This document shows, piece by piece, positions 44,673 to 57,321 of a stretch of DNA of 64,000 nt. Made by a program: the position numbers and the translations under genes. The stretch lies in the NCBI GenBank assembly GCA_018350325.1, contig JAEVLN010000004.1, positions 4,135,668 through 4,199,667 on the forward strand, in the 5' to 3' direction. Origin of the DNA: Globodera rostochiensis. Lineage: Eukaryota; Nematoda; Chromadorea; Rhabditida; Heteroderidae. Every line of letters begins with the position of its first letter. The stretch's first letter is position 1. The notes under the pieces were generated by a model that searched no databases, was not told the DNA's origin, and was given only the letters and a program-made list of their open reading frames with translations.

Positions 44673-45500
44673 CTGTCTCAGTTTGATCTGCTGGAGAAGA
44701 GAGATGCCTGATGAGACTGAGTATAATCATTGATCAGTGTTATGTATTGTGTATATTTCATCCTCCTGCTGTATATTGTGTGTATTATATTCCCCGATGA
44801 TTACCTACCTAGGTATCTGTATTGTATTGAGAGTGCTGGACTACCATTTCCTACCATGTATGTATGCAAATCTCGTTTCCGCAATTCCTATGTATTTTAT
44901 TACTCGATAAATCGTCTGAAATCGATTCGGCCTTCTAACAAAAAGCCCTATGGGGGCAGAACCCGTAAAAACATTATTTATCAAAATCTATTCAAATTCG
45001 ATCAATAAGTCCGGCCAAGTCAGCAAAAAAAACCTCCGAAGAGAACGGACGAATTTTTGGGAAATTTAAGCCAAGCAAAACGCGCGGACAATTTTAATAC
45101 GCGTTTAAAGTTCATTTAAAAAGGACCTAACACACACACTCTTCCTCTAAGCTCCGCTACAACCTTAGCTTAGAATGCCAAAATCATGGTCCTAGTTTCG
45201 GATTTGTAAATTTGGCCTGGTCCGGAACTCCAGGAAAATTCGTAACTCTTTTCGGGATTCCCTATGCCGCTAGGCTCTTTGAGTAAAAAATAAATCAAAA
45301 TTAACAAACAACCAATACGAAGACAAAAAAAAATTGCTTTCAAGCGATTCGGTTCTGTTGCTGTTATCTTTTAATCAACAAAATAAGCGTTTTTCCTGCG
45401 AGACAGTCAGAGTTAGTGCTGGAATTAGTTAGTTCGGTCTTGAATGCTATTCGAGGTAACCTTTATTTTCCCCCAGATATTTTTTTAAAGGTTTTCCATA
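44673..45500. other. Intergenic region after the PP1-like gene
   Basis: AT-rich, with no supported gene. The open stretch at 44730-45008 is Tyr/Ile/Cys-rich and looks like untranslated sequence. The promoter of the B'' subunit gene presumably lies near 45400-45500. Confidence 0.4.
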
Positions 45501-47644
45501 ATGTATTCCCACACAACATCTTTGATCAAATTAAATGCTCAAGAACGGTTGAACCTGCAGAAATACAAAAAGTTCGTAAAAGACGTAGGTTTAGCCTTTT
45601 ACTTCTATTTTGAAAAGCTTTTTAGTTTCACAGTCAATGGCTACGTCTGCCCCAATCAGCTAGCAAATCCCGGAAAGAGCTTGTGCCGGAGTCTATTCGA
45701 AGAGAGTGTCTGAAGATGATACTTGACCGTGAAGCAAGTAAATTGCCCTCTGATGAAGTTTTCAATGTAAACTTTTGCAGTTCCTTTGGCTGTATCTCAA
45801 AAATATTAAGGACTTTGTCGACTGCCTGGAAGCTTCCGAGCATGTCAAACTTGAAGAAGTTGAGGGCAAAACGCTGAAGACCATTTCATTTAACGGATTG
45901 ATGGCAAGATTTGCACGAAAATAAGCACAATCCATAATATTTATTTTACAATTAGTCTGTGTTGGGTAGAGTCGGAAAGTCGGTCACAAATCTTCTGTTG
46001 CCGACAACATTCTTCCGAGCACATTTTCCAGAGTGGGACTTCCAATCGGAGTGCCGCATCCAAGTCGACGTCGTCGTGGAGTTTGTGTCTTTGAAAATGG
46101 AATTTGTGCGCTATCGCATCAAAATGGCGTTGTACGACCCGGACTCAACGGGCTATCTGACCAGGGAGGTGAGTGGGTCGGTCCAATCAGGGAAGCCTGC
46201 GAATTGCAGTCGCATAAAAAAACACCCAAAAATGCAGGACTTAGCCTGACTCGGACTTGAAAATTCAAACTCGGATTTGAATAACCGGTTGGAAAAATTT
46301 TCTGGCGTTACCCTTATTATTGTACGAATTACCGGTTTAGCTCAAAGACAAACTTTCGTTAAGCAATTTTGCAACTATTATCTGAAGGAGGTTATGCCGA
46401 TGGTTGATGTTTTGAAGGATTTGGAGGTTCCCCTGACTTACCGCTTTTTTCAACTAAATTCCTTTTAGGAAACGTTTCAAATTTGTTACATGAACACAGT
46501 GGAGTCGATGTTTTTTTTCTTCCTCGACCCTAAGCACACCGGTCGAATTCGAATTTCGGATGCTTTGGTCAGCGGATTTTTGGAAAACGCATTTAGCCTT
46601 CAAAGGAATTCGGAAAACTATGATAATTGGTGAGTTACAACAATATTTTACCGTTTTTACGAAAGGATTTGTAGGTTTTCCCCCGAAAAAACGCACGAAC
46701 AGAACGCCATTTTCCAAATGTTGGACTCGAAGCGCAAGAACTTTCTGAATAGGGACGACTTCAAAAAGCACTTGGACAGGGCCATCACTCAGACTTTTGT
46801 GGACCGACTTTACGAAATCCATGTGCACAGTGGCGGGGAGAAGATGAGTTACGAAGAGTTTGTTGTTTTCCAGATCGCCTACAACCATTTGGTGGTGAGT
46901 TGGACGAACCCTTCGAATAGCTTTAGATGGACTCTTTTTTGACTTCATTGGTCTTTAGCATCCGGCTTCGATGGCCTATTTCTTCAAAGTGCTTGACGTG
47001 GCTGAGAACGGTGTGTTGACGCGCTTTGAGCTCCGTTACTTTTACACAGAGTTATGCTCCTGCTACAACGAGTGGGTGGCCGTTGACGGAGCAATGCCAG
47101 CATTTGACGACTTTTGTGACCAATTCTTCGACATGGTCAAGCCGACTGAGGACGGAAGGTCGGTCGTTGGTTGATAAATATGCGCGGATTGTGCATGTCA
47201 TGGTTCTACTCCTTTTGCCCTTGGGAAAGAGAAAGTTGCTATCGTTAGGATGTTTTATTAATCTACAAGGGTCGGTTGAAGCTGTGCCGTCTTTTTTTTG
47301 GGCGTCACTGGTGGTGCCTGAAAGAGATTAATGTTTTTCTAGAATATCTCTCCAAGAGTTGCTAGACTGCAAGCAGGGCCACGACTTTATCCTTTGCTTG
47401 ATCAATTACCAGGAGTTCTACCGTTACGAAATGCGCGACTCTGAAAGCAATGCCGGTTTGGATCAAGTAAGAGAGAGACAACTTTCAGTTTTATCTACTC
47501 TAATGTTGTTAGGACTCGGCCGTCCCTCTCTTCGGCGATATGAGCGACGATGAAACGGACGAACAGGAAAGTGTACCCTCCACCAGCGAACTCGTCAAGA
47601 AAATTGTTGACGAATGCAACAACAACGTCAACACATCGATATGA
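45501..47644 (+). CDS. PP2A regulatory subunit B'' , PPP2R3C (G5PR)-like
   Basis: B'' subunits target PP2A and carry EF-hand folds; PPP2R3C works in PP2A/PP5 regulation and centrosome-linked signalling. Exons 45501-45584, 45626-45766, 45781-45903, 45956-46168, 46364-46426, 46469-46629, 46675-46894, 46959-47158, 47343-47466 and 47513-47644 join in phase. Diagnostic stretches: MFFFFLDPKHTGRIRISDAL, DNWFSPEKTHEQNAIFQML, MSYEEFVVFQIAYNHL, MAYFFKVLDVAENGVLTRFE, FCDQFFDMVKPTEDGRISL and LIDC-like LINYQEFYRYE. The intron 45904-45955 starts with GC (ATG|GCAAG). The ATG at 45501 is preceded by TTTTTTTAAAG, a possible spliced-leader acceptor. The C-terminus is acidic. Confidence 0.88.
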
Positions 47645-48118
47645 TTTGTTTTTGTTAAAGGGAAGAGGGTTTATTTACGCTTTACTCGGCAAATGCGTTT
47701 TTTTGAGTGCGGTTTGTGAGAATTTCAATTAGCAATGCAAATTGCGACTTAAAGTGTAAGTAAATGTGCCAATTCTTTGTCGGGGTCCGACTTTCACAAC
47801 GATCTGTAATCAGTCAACACAGGTACATCTCCATTTTCTTCTCCACACTTTAACTTTTGCGTTTATTTGTTTAATTTACGTAATTTTCCGTTAAATAAAT
47901 ACATTTCTTTACGTTTTAAATCATCGAATGTAAAAATCGTTAAAAAAAATACTTTTGTGGAAGTTTACAAATGTAGCCTTTCAATTTAAAGCCTTGATTA
48001 AATTAGCCTGAAAACCTCAACTGAAAAGTGAACGTTTCGTGCTCGCACGCTCATAAAGTGCCTTTATGGTAAAATTAAATTACATTAGTAGGACCGTAAG
48101 AATAAATCTGAACAGTTC

Positions 48119-51100
48119 ATGATGAAATTCGTTGTGCCGCTTCCACCCGGAAAAGCGTTTGACTGTTTCTTCCGCCCTTTGTTTCTCCAGCTTCGGAGCT
48201 CGTCTAGCAGGGCGAAGGCGAGGGGGAAGGGAAAGGCAAAGGCAAAGTGAGCTTACAATTTATTGTTTTTCAGTTTCATTCAACGTTAGCCGTGTAATTG
48301 AATTTAGGCGTCCTCCTAAGCCTTTCGTTTTCCCCGCACATTTTGCTCAACGCCTTTCCCAATGGAAGGAGCTTTTGGAGGCCGAAAGTTTGGCAATGAA
48401 GGAGAAGAATGAGCAAATTTTTGACGAACCATTGTCCGTTGTGCTGAAAAACATTGAGCGCTTGCCGCTCAGCGGGGACCATCTCCAGTTTGCTCCGGTT
48501 TTCTCAATCAATCAATCATCGTTTTCTAATGTTTTCTCAGATGTCTGAGGACGACGATTTGTTTCATATTCAACCCAATATGCGGGTTTCGATATGGCTG
48601 AAGGAAAAGGATTCGCTATTAAAAAAGGAGGCACTTACGGGCATTGTGCACACGAAAAGGTAAAGAAAGAGCTTGGACTGTTCAAATTCGGCAGGCTTAT
48701 TTTAATTAACGCATCCGTCTTTCTGGATAAGCGGCTTAAAAATTCAGTGACGATTTGGTGGAAATTCGGCTTACCAACCAAATCGCATCGTCGGTTCAGA
48801 GCCAATCCCAACTGCGTGTGCACAGCGAATGGTTTCTTAACCCGGTTTGATAAAGTTCGTTGTTTCAATATAAAGTCCACATTTCAGAAGCACACGAATC
48901 CCTTCCAGTTTATGAAGCATTTGCTGCAGAACCCGCTGGAGATGCAAAAACTTCCCGGCTTCGACACTTTGCTTTATACCTATGGAATTAATAGGAATGA
49001 AAAGATGAAAAAAATTAAACGGGACAAGAAACTGTTGTTTTTGTTGAATAGGGTGCGTTATTTCACCAGTGTTTTCCTGTTGCAACTTGGCCTGTTTTGT
49101 TCTTGTTCCTTTTCTTTAATTCAGAAAAGAACAGTAACAAATTCAAAATAATTGGAACAGGAAAACTGCTAGACACCGGCCCAGAAACTTCTTCGCCCCT
49201 TGCGCTTAATTGCCCTTTAGAGACTCAACGGCTCCCAAATTTCTGCCGTCGCTGCCTCAATTAATACACACCGTCCGTTCGTCGCCATCCACGGGCCGCC
49301 GGGGACGGGCAAAACCAGAGTTATTGCGGAAATTGTTTCGCAGGTTTATTTTATTATTCCCAACAAAACAAACTTTATTGTTTTGCCCATTTTTAGCAAG
49401 TCCAAAAGGGAAAAAATGTGATGGTTTGTGCGCCCTCGCATAAGGCAGTAGACGTACGTTTTAACCCCCACAAAACTAATTCCGTGGACAAATTCATAAA
49501 TGTCCGGAAAATTAACTATTCATTCACTACCTCAGCAAACTATTCCAAGTTTAATTTCCAGAATGCAATGAAAGCCTGCGAAATGCAAGGGGTGCCCAGT
49601 TTTGTACGTTTGGGCGAGGTGGGCGACGACAGCGTGCTGAGTCAGTATCGTCTCAAGAATTTGGCACAAAAACATGCCGAGTATGAGCACCTCGAGAAGG
49701 ACATTGAACTTTCAGAAGAACTCAAGAGCAGAACAGATTACTTTGAAAAGTCGGCTATTTCCGGCAATGGCGTTTTGAATTTTGTGTTTTAGTAACCGTT
49801 ACATGCGGCGCGTTCACTCGATTTTGAGGACAATGAGCAAACGGAAGAACATAATATGCCAAAGCATCGGAAAAGGCGCTAATGTGGTCAGTTGTACCGT
49901 TGCGACAAAACAAATAATTCACGAAAATTACAGATTTTCTGCACCTGCACCTCCGGACAAATGCTCCAGTTTCTCGCCAAAGGATGGTTCCAGCCGGATT
50001 TGGTTGTGATGGACGAGGCTTCTCAGCAGGCCGAATGTGTCAGCTGGATTATGCTGCTTCATGTCCGTTTTGTTAGGGAATTTTAGAAAACCTTTTTGTT
50101 TAGGCGCCTCGTTTTGTTATCGTCGGCGACCATCAGCAGCTTCCCCCGTTTTTGCTGTCAGTCCAAAACATTCCGTCAAAAAACACCGAAATGTCCCGCC
50201 ATTCTCTGTTAGAACACATTAGTGATAATTTCAAAAATGAGGTGCGTATATTTGTTTGGAAACTTGCGGTATCAGTCAGAGAATATTGCAGGATTTGTTC
50301 CACTTTCTCTCCACCCAATACCGATCCAATGAGCTCATCCAAAAATGGTCCAACCGTATGTTTTACGACAACAAACTGGTCACCAACCCATCGACAAAGA
50401 GCATTCGTCTGAGGGAATTGATTAAAAAAAAGGTTTGGAACCAATTAATCTTCATGGAAATGACACTTGTGGAGCATTTACATTGAATCCGAAAGACAAA
50501 ACCGGAAGTATATTTCACATTCAAAACGCTATAGCTAATACCGATAAATATTTTTCGGCTAATGTCTCCGGGAACGAGTCGCTCGTCAAGCAAAACTGGC
50601 TGATCGATGATCCCCTCGTCCTCGTGGACACGGTGAGTCCACAATTCCTGACTTTAAATTGGGTTTTTAAGGACAGAGGCATCACCGACGAGAAATGGCT
50701 GGAAATATACAGATTTTTCAAATTGTGGCACCCGCTCAGTTTTCGGGAGGGCCAACATAAGCACACGCAATCATTCCATAACACCGGTGGGTTTCCGATG
50801 GAAAATTGTCACGATTTGACGCGTTCACTTAGCACTTTAATGTATCTTCCCCATCAGTTCATTTCCATTTATGGCGTTGTATGTTTCAGGTGAGGCGCTC
50901 TGTGCCGTCCTCCACATGCGCGCGTTGCATTTATTCGGCGGTTTGAACAAACACCAAATCGGCTGCATCACGCCGTACTCTGCGCAGACGGAAAAGATAC
51001 AGAAACTGTTGTCACTGGAGGGGGACGACGGTTTGAACTTTGAGGTCAGCTCCGTCGACTCCTTCCAGGGACAGCAGCGCGAGGCCATTGTCATGTCACT

Positions 51101-51483
51101 GGTGCGCAACAACAAAATGCACGAGCTTGGCTTTCTGAGAGAATATCGCAGAACAAACGTAAACACTGATCCGTGCGATAAAGACGGATTTACTAGATTA
51201 CATAGTGTCATTATACATTCTTCACATTTATCTGAAAGTTACCACACCTCTTCAAAAGGTGGCAGTAACACGTGCCAAACGTCAGTTCTTCTTGATCGGT
51301 TCTTCGAGTATGCTCAACGCTGATCGAATGCTCAAAGAATTGCTCGACGTCATCAAGACAGACGGTCGCGTGTTCGGACCTGATGCTTTGCTGCCCGTCG
51401 CTCTCGAACTTTACACGGGCCATTCACGAAAGTGTGCGTATCCTGATGCCACTCTTCATCCGGCTGTATCGCCATCGATTTAA
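48119..51483 (+). CDS. UPF1-like SF1 helicase, IGHMBP2/SMUBP2 type
   Basis: IGHMBP2-class helicases unwind RNA/DNA 5' to 3' and associate with ribosomes and tRNA. Exons start at 48119-48246, 48308-48497 and 48541-48659 and continue through about fifteen exons to the stop at 51483. The beta-barrel region includes [20 protein letters not shown] and [10 protein letters not shown]. Helicase motifs: Walker A in [18 protein letters not shown], Ia [78 protein letters not shown] and [18 protein letters not shown]. The N-terminus is basic ([19 protein letters not shown]), which could be a nuclear or nucleolar signal. The exon containing [13 protein letters not shown] has an uncertain start, and the exon near 49750 uses an AA|GT donor. 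Convergent with MRPL49. Confidence 0.88.
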
Positions 51484-51590
51484 TCTGATCAAAACCGGCA
51501 CGCGCTCTCATTTTGTATTAGGCGAAATTTTTTTGCTTTTATGTCAACCAGAAACAAAAACAAGATCGGTGGTTGTCATTTCGTCTGTTG

Positions 51591-52595
51591 TTAGCAACTG
51601 CTGCACAGGCTGAACTCTGTCTCATAATCGTAAACGAACTGCTCGACGAGTGTGCGATCGGCGCCCTTTATTCTGATTTTCCCTTTGAGTTCGTCGACAT
51701 GAGTGGCGATTGGATAACCCAGGCGTTTCTCCAAGTACGCCCGAAGATCCCGTTCACATGCCTTGATGGGTTGGGAGTGTAAATAAGGCTTGCGAGTAGA
51801 GCATTCAGGGAATTTTAAACCAATTGTATAAAATCACTCACAAAAACATCGCCGTCGATGCCCGTAAGAATGACCAGCTCCACGTACTCGAAGTCCATCG
51901 TCTTTGGATTCAGCTCGTCCCTACGCCGTTCCAAATAAATACCGGGCAAATGGTTAGCCTTGCGTCCGATGTAATAAGGCAGGTTCGGTGCGGTCTCTAA
52001 ATATTTGCGAGTAATTTGTCTGACAGTTTCCATTGCCTCTAGAAAATTAGTAAAAAAAAAGTGAAGGAAGTTGAATAATTCGTTTTTTTCACCTCGGGGT
52101 GCTCTCCACCCGCTTGGAGTAACGCCACCGTCGGAGAAGTCTCGCGGAATTTCCGGAATTAAGCGATGGGGAAGCAGTCGACGCACGTAGTCCCAACGCA
52201 CAGTGGCCTCGCGAAAGTTCGAATAGGTGGACTCTGTTCAATTCAAATGGTGAAGGACGGAAACGCGATTGACGGCATTCATTCCGGAGAGTTAACTCAC
52301 CGGGTTCTTATGAAGGCACTTGTTATTTCCACCCACAAAACATTGTGCCACTATCCCCTCCTCGTTTCCACTACCCTCGCCCACATCCCCCCATTTGGCA
52401 TCCCTCACTCTGTTCTGGCAGTGCGTGTTTGTACGGATTCTTCCACTGGGGTTCCTCCGCCCCCGTTTCTTTGCGGTCGGTCGCATCGCTCGAAAGTTCC
52501 ATTTTTTGTGCAAAAACCCCTACGGAATGAATCGACGATGCCGCTGCAACCTTTTGAGGATGCGCAAAACATTGGTGACGACAAAGCGAAAACAT
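51591..52595 (-). CDS. mrpl-49: Mitochondrial ribosomal protein L49
   Basis: A component of the large mitochondrial ribosomal subunit. Minus-strand exons 52595-52409, 52233-52093, 52038-51842 and 51761-51591 join in phase. The N-terminus is unstructured with basic residues, suiting mitochondrial import. The conserved core reads RWDYVRRLLPHRLIPEIPRD, TPSGWRAPR, LPYYIGRKANHLPGIYLERR, VELVILTGIDGDVF, LRAYLEKRLGYPIATHVDEL and GKIRIKG, which match MRPL49 in order and spacing. The ATG at 52595 is the first in frame; the alternative exon ending at a GTGAGT near 52300 does not keep frame. It is the last gene of a closely spaced minus-strand trio. Confidence 0.9.
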
Positions 52596-52764
52596 TAAAG
52601 CTTGAACAAATTCATCATTTTGGACAATTCAAATCGTTTTAAAGTATATTTGATGTTAAATTTAAATCGGTTCTTAAACAGTAAATAATCAAAAACCAAA
52701 GCATTTTTCTAAACCAGTTACAAATAACAAAAACAATGAAAAATTATTTCTAATCCATTAGACG

Positions 52765-53321
52765 TCACCATCCATCATCCGTTGCCGTCCGGCTGTTCAC
52801 AAATTCCTGAATGAGTTGCATCAACTCCCTCTTCACTTCGTCCGGCACTATGCGTCGCGAAGCGTCCTTCAAGTCGTTAACCATCGCCTGCAATTCGACG
52901 CGCTCATATCCCTAAACGGAATGTAACAAATAGTCGAATCCGTGCACCTTTATTGATTTTGAGATAATTAATTTCGACCAAATGTTAGCAGTTTAGGGGC
53001 TCGAGTCTGTATGTAAGTCGGTGGTTTATTCGTTGGCACCCAACCCTTTTTTTAAAAAACTCGAAGCGTGTTCATAACCACAAGAATCAATCTAATCCCA
53101 CCTTTGGGTTGAATGGTAAAAAATTAGTATACCTTCTTGGCAATGTACTCCTCACACATGCTCTCCACCCGCTTAGCCCAACCCGACTCGTGCAGCCGCC
53201 GCTCCACAATCTCCTGGACTCGGTCCTTCTCACCACTTTCCAGAAACTCCTTCTCCAAGTCCTCCTTCCGCTGCAGCTTCTTCAAGGGATTAACCAGGGA
53301 ACGCGAGGAAGAGCTTTGCAT
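52765..53321 (-). CDS. eny-2: ENY2/Sus1 transcription and mRNA export factor
   Basis: ENY2 is a small helical protein shared by the SAGA deubiquitinase module and the TREX-2 export complex. Two exons, 53321-53133 and 52911-52765, join in phase to give about 112 residues. Family-typical blocks are FLESGEKDRVQEIVERRLHE, SGWAKRVESMCEEYIAKKGY and RRIVPDEVKRELMQLIQEFV. The size fits the family. It lies 169 bp upstream of MRPL49 and 301 bp downstream of the FET-family gene, all on the minus strand. Confidence 0.92.
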
Positions 53322-53622
53322 GATGAGAACGGAATGTGAAATAGTCTCTCAATTTTTTTGTCAGTCGACTACAGTCGATTAAAAAACGGCAAAAATGACC
53401 AAAGTGCGTAAAATAAATGAGTGAATTACCAAACATCAAACTCAAATCGACATCCGAATATTAGTTTGTTGAGAAACATGTAAAAATAATTACATAAAAA
53501 ACTGCGACAGGTAGAGCCATCAAAAGGAAAAAAGCAGACAACACACGGAGAGGAAATTCCTTTCATTCCCAACACAATGTTCGGATCAGGTCATCAATCA
53601 ATATCTATTTTGCAAGCATTGA

Positions 53623-56565
53623 TCAGTACGGACGCGATCGTTCGACAAATCCTCCTCCTCCTCCACCACCACCATCGTATCCGCGCATCGGCCCTCCCCC
53701 AGCGGGGAATCCGCCTGGCGGCGGTGGTCCTCCAGCAAATGCGCCCGGTGGCAGTCCACCTCCCTGCGGGCCTTTTGGCGCATGACACGAATTGCATTCC
53801 TTACGGAACGCAAAATTGACATTACCGCACCTGAATTTGCAGCAAATGAGCACAAGTTTTAACAATTCGATCATCCAATCCGTACGGGCAGTTCCAATCG
53901 CCTTGACGCATTTCCAGGCCGCCTCCGCCGCCCCCGCCACGAGCACCGGCTCCTCCTCTTCCGCCTCCGCCGCGAGCGCCGAATGCACCGCGACCTCGCC
54001 CATCGCCTCTGCCACGACCTCCCCCGGGAGTGAATCCGCCACCTGAGCACAATCATTATACGTTCTTAAACAACAATAAAATCCGTGTCCTGTACTTTTA
54101 TGGAAAATGTTTATACTATGTACTGTCAACTTGCAAAAGCCTGTTTTTATTATACCAAAATTCCCTCAGCCCTCACCGTCAAAGCCACCGCCCTCTCGCG
54201 GCGGTCCCCGACCGCCCCCTCCGCCTCCGCCGCCATCACGACGGAAGTCACGCCCACCACCAAAGCCTGAAATGAATCATCCAAACTAACATTTCGCAAT
54301 ATTAACTACCGCCACCGCCGCGGCCTCCGCCACCTCTGGGACCGCCGAAACGTTGACCCCCTCCACCGCGCCCACCTCCCCCACGGCCACTTCCACCGCC
54401 ACCAAATTTGGCAAAAGAAATATCCATAACATTGTCAGTGCCCGGAAATGGTTGGCCTAAAAGCGTTCAAACTAAGATTAAAAATAAAATAAAACCCTCA
54501 CCGTTGTACGTATCCATCACACGTTGTGCAACTACCTCGTCCCGGAATGTGATGGTACATTCACCTTTGGACTGACCGCCGTCCTTGTAGATTCGGATCT
54601 TTGGGCCGCCGTTCTGGTCCATTTCAATGTCCCCTTGCTGCATACTGAACACGTCGTGAATGAACTGTTCGTTGACACTAAACAACGCCAGCGCATTTTA
54701 CATTGAACATAAATAATTTAGTCGTTTAAATTTATGATTCGTCCACTCACTGCTGTGGAAGCCCCGAAAAGAAGAGAATGTTTTTGCTCTCAAAGCCACC
54801 GTCTTCGCCACCTCCTCGACCGCGTTCTTGTCTCATTGGACCTCCGCCAGCAGAGCGTCGATCAAAGCCTCCGCCCCCACCACCTGAAGAGTTTGTAATT
54901 ACAAAAGCACCCTTCTAAAACACTGCTTATAATAATACCACCATAAACGTTTTTAAGGGACAACCACATGACCTCGGGCCACCCCATTTAATCCACCTCT
55001 TTTTAATCGTCCCTTCCTCAAATATTAAATACGCAGAGCCACTAACTCTCAAAACGACCAAAATGCTGATCAAACCCATCAGCGGTATTCGGGCAAAAGC
55101 TATTTGGGGCGAGGAATAGAAAGGCCATGTCCATCCACCACCTCCACCACATTTAAATAGTTAATCTTCACGAGACAAACAAAGCCTTGTTGCAAATACC
55201 TCGATAACCAGCTTGACCGCCCGGTGGGCCGCTATTATATTCACCGGGTCTGTAATGGACAGATGCAATCATTCAATCATTTAGGAAACACGTGGAACAC
55301 TTGGCCTCCTCCACCCTCCTCACTTTTCCTCCATTCCTTCTTCATTGACACAACCGTAAATAATCCTTCGAACAAAATTTGCCTCCTCGACGGAGGTGGC
55401 AAATCGCGTTCATTAATAGGGAAATGCAAATTAGACATTAATTTTAGCTCTACATTCCGTATTCAAATGCAAAAACTTATTAACTATGTTAAAACATATA
55501 AATCACTTAAACTTGTTTGTAATTTTAGACATATTAAAAATAAGAAAAATGCATAAATAGAAACCTCAATTCTTCCAGAGTTAATCCAAAAAGTTAAGAC
55601 TTGATCGACAAAATTTGATAAAATTGTAATTCGGTCGATTACGTAATTACATAATGTCAAAAACCAAAAAGACCCTCATCTTATGCCACTCTATGAAACT
55701 CTGTCCGAATGCAAAACCGTCTCCTAAAATTAGTCCAATTGCTGTTACCTTCTGCTGACTTGACGGTCGGCCCCGCCGCCTCCCCAACGACTTTGGCCGC
55801 CGCCGCCACGTTGAAAGCCCCCGCCCCTTGGCGTTTGCTGCTGTCCGTACGGTGGCGGTCCGCCCATAAAAGAATTCAACGGCGCCGGAGGTCCGCGTTG
55901 TTGCGCCGGCGGAGCGCCTCCGCCAGCAGCCCACCCCCCACCAGCGGTAGGGACCATTTGTTGCCCTTGCGGCTGAGGCGGCGGAAAGACGGGTGCATTT
56001 GGCGCAGGACGACCAACGTAAGCACCGGCGAGCGGCTGAGGCGCAGCAGCAGCGGATGGTGCCGCACCCGGGACTCCGCCGGGCTGGTCAAAATATGCCT
56101 TGTACGTCCCTCCGGCCTGGGTTTTGGAGAAGTTTAAACAAATATTTACCAAGCAATTGGTTTTCCGCTAACTAAAACGAAAGAGATCTAGGAAAATCAT
56201 GGAAATGGCGGTTGTTAAAAACTATTTTTTGAAGCTTTTTAGGAAAGGGAGAGGTCCGAGGCGGTGACCTCCTGTCCTGCATGTTGTTGAATGTTTTGCG
56301 GAGGCTGTCCTCCCCCAGCGACCGCCCCTCCCCCCGTCTGGGCATAATACTGCTGCCATGCCTCATATTGTTTCTGCGCCAACTAAACGAATGATTTTGG
56401 ATTTTCCATGGAAGCTTCATTTAAACCTGCGGGTCAAATGAACCGCCAACGGCCTGCGCATTCGGGTCACCAGCGTTGTAAGCATAATGTGCTAAATGTT
56501 ATATTTGGCCGACTTACACTTAACAAAAAAGAAAATTGTTGGTTACCTGTTGGAGCTACGGACAT
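53623..56565 (-). CDS. fust-1: FET-family RNA-binding protein (FUS/EWS/TAF15-like, FUST-1)
   Basis: FET proteins are nuclear RNA-binding proteins in transcription and splicing that form condensates. From the ATG at 56565 the minus strand encodes MSVAPT and a Gln/Tyr/Gly/Pro-rich prion-like N-terminus (GGSFDPQ, KQYEAWQQYYAQTGGG, YKAYFDQPGG). RGG-rich exons follow, then an RRM (NILFFSGLPQQVNEQFIHDV, KIRIYKDGGQSKGECTITF, MDISFAKF), more RGG repeats, and a RanBP2-type zinc finger rebuilt across an intron (GDWNCPCGNVNFAFRKECNSC). The protein ends in VERSRPY, the C-terminal PY nuclear-localisation pattern bound by transportin in FUS. Order of domains matches the family exactly. Some small Gly-rich exon boundaries between 55900 and 54900 are approximate. 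Confidence 0.92.
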
Positions 56566-57321
56566 GTTATCGTCTGTTTGTAAATTTTTTAATAACGAAA
56601 TAGGTATGAATCTAAATTAAGACGCTGCGTTGGTAAAAAGATTTTGTATCCGACGATTATTGTCCAGTTTGTTTGCTACACAAATATCCTTGGGAATGAG
56701 GAAATAAGACCTCGGGGTAAATGACATTTTATTTTTAAACTAAAGTTCGTCTCTTTATCAGACTACGTATGATTCCTTCCATGTACAATACAGAATAACA
56801 AACCCAACACGCGCATCAAATCCACCCAATTGGTTATTCTCGATAGACAATGCTCTCTTATAGACTAACGCTATTTCTCTTCTTTTTTTTTTTACGTTCT
56901 CATCGTACGCGCAGAGCGCTAGGACGAAAGGCCAACCGGTCAACGGCGACAAGTTGATACCAACCGGGGCGGATTCGTACCGAAAAACCGAAATCCCAAA
57001 ATTTTCGGTCGGCCGAAAAATACCTGCGGCCGCGGTAATACCGTACCGTGCCGGACACTAACCTTGTGTTCGATTTTTCATTATGGTACCTTTTGTCCGT
57101 GAGATCTTTGTTAGCGTGCCTCGTGCGGCGCAAAAGTCCGCGGCACAATTTCGGTCAATTAAAGAATCACATTGCCGGATCTACCCAGACTGTATTTAAA
57201 GTTCCCCGAAAAATTTAAGATATCCGTAAATCGTCAAATATTCCTTGCCGAGACTATTTGAAAATTTTTTATTTGCAGTCTTGAAGTTACTTGGCTTGCA
57301 ATTGATGTTGGATATTGCATA
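56566..57321. other. Divergent promoter region between fust-1 and THOC3
   Basis: The two genes point away from each other, so both promoters should be here. AT-rich, with a GC-rich patch at 56915-57060. Open frames on the minus strand (56758-57148) lack any recognisable domain. No clear TATA box is seen. Confidence 0.4.

Noticed and set aside
52292..52513. Alternative first exon for MRPL49 ending at a GTGAGT
   Set aside because: Splicing from it puts the next exon in the wrong frame; the donor at 52408 keeps the frame.
56900..57148. Arg-rich minus-strand open frame between fust-1 and THOC3
   Set aside because: No recognisable domain and located in the expected divergent promoter region.
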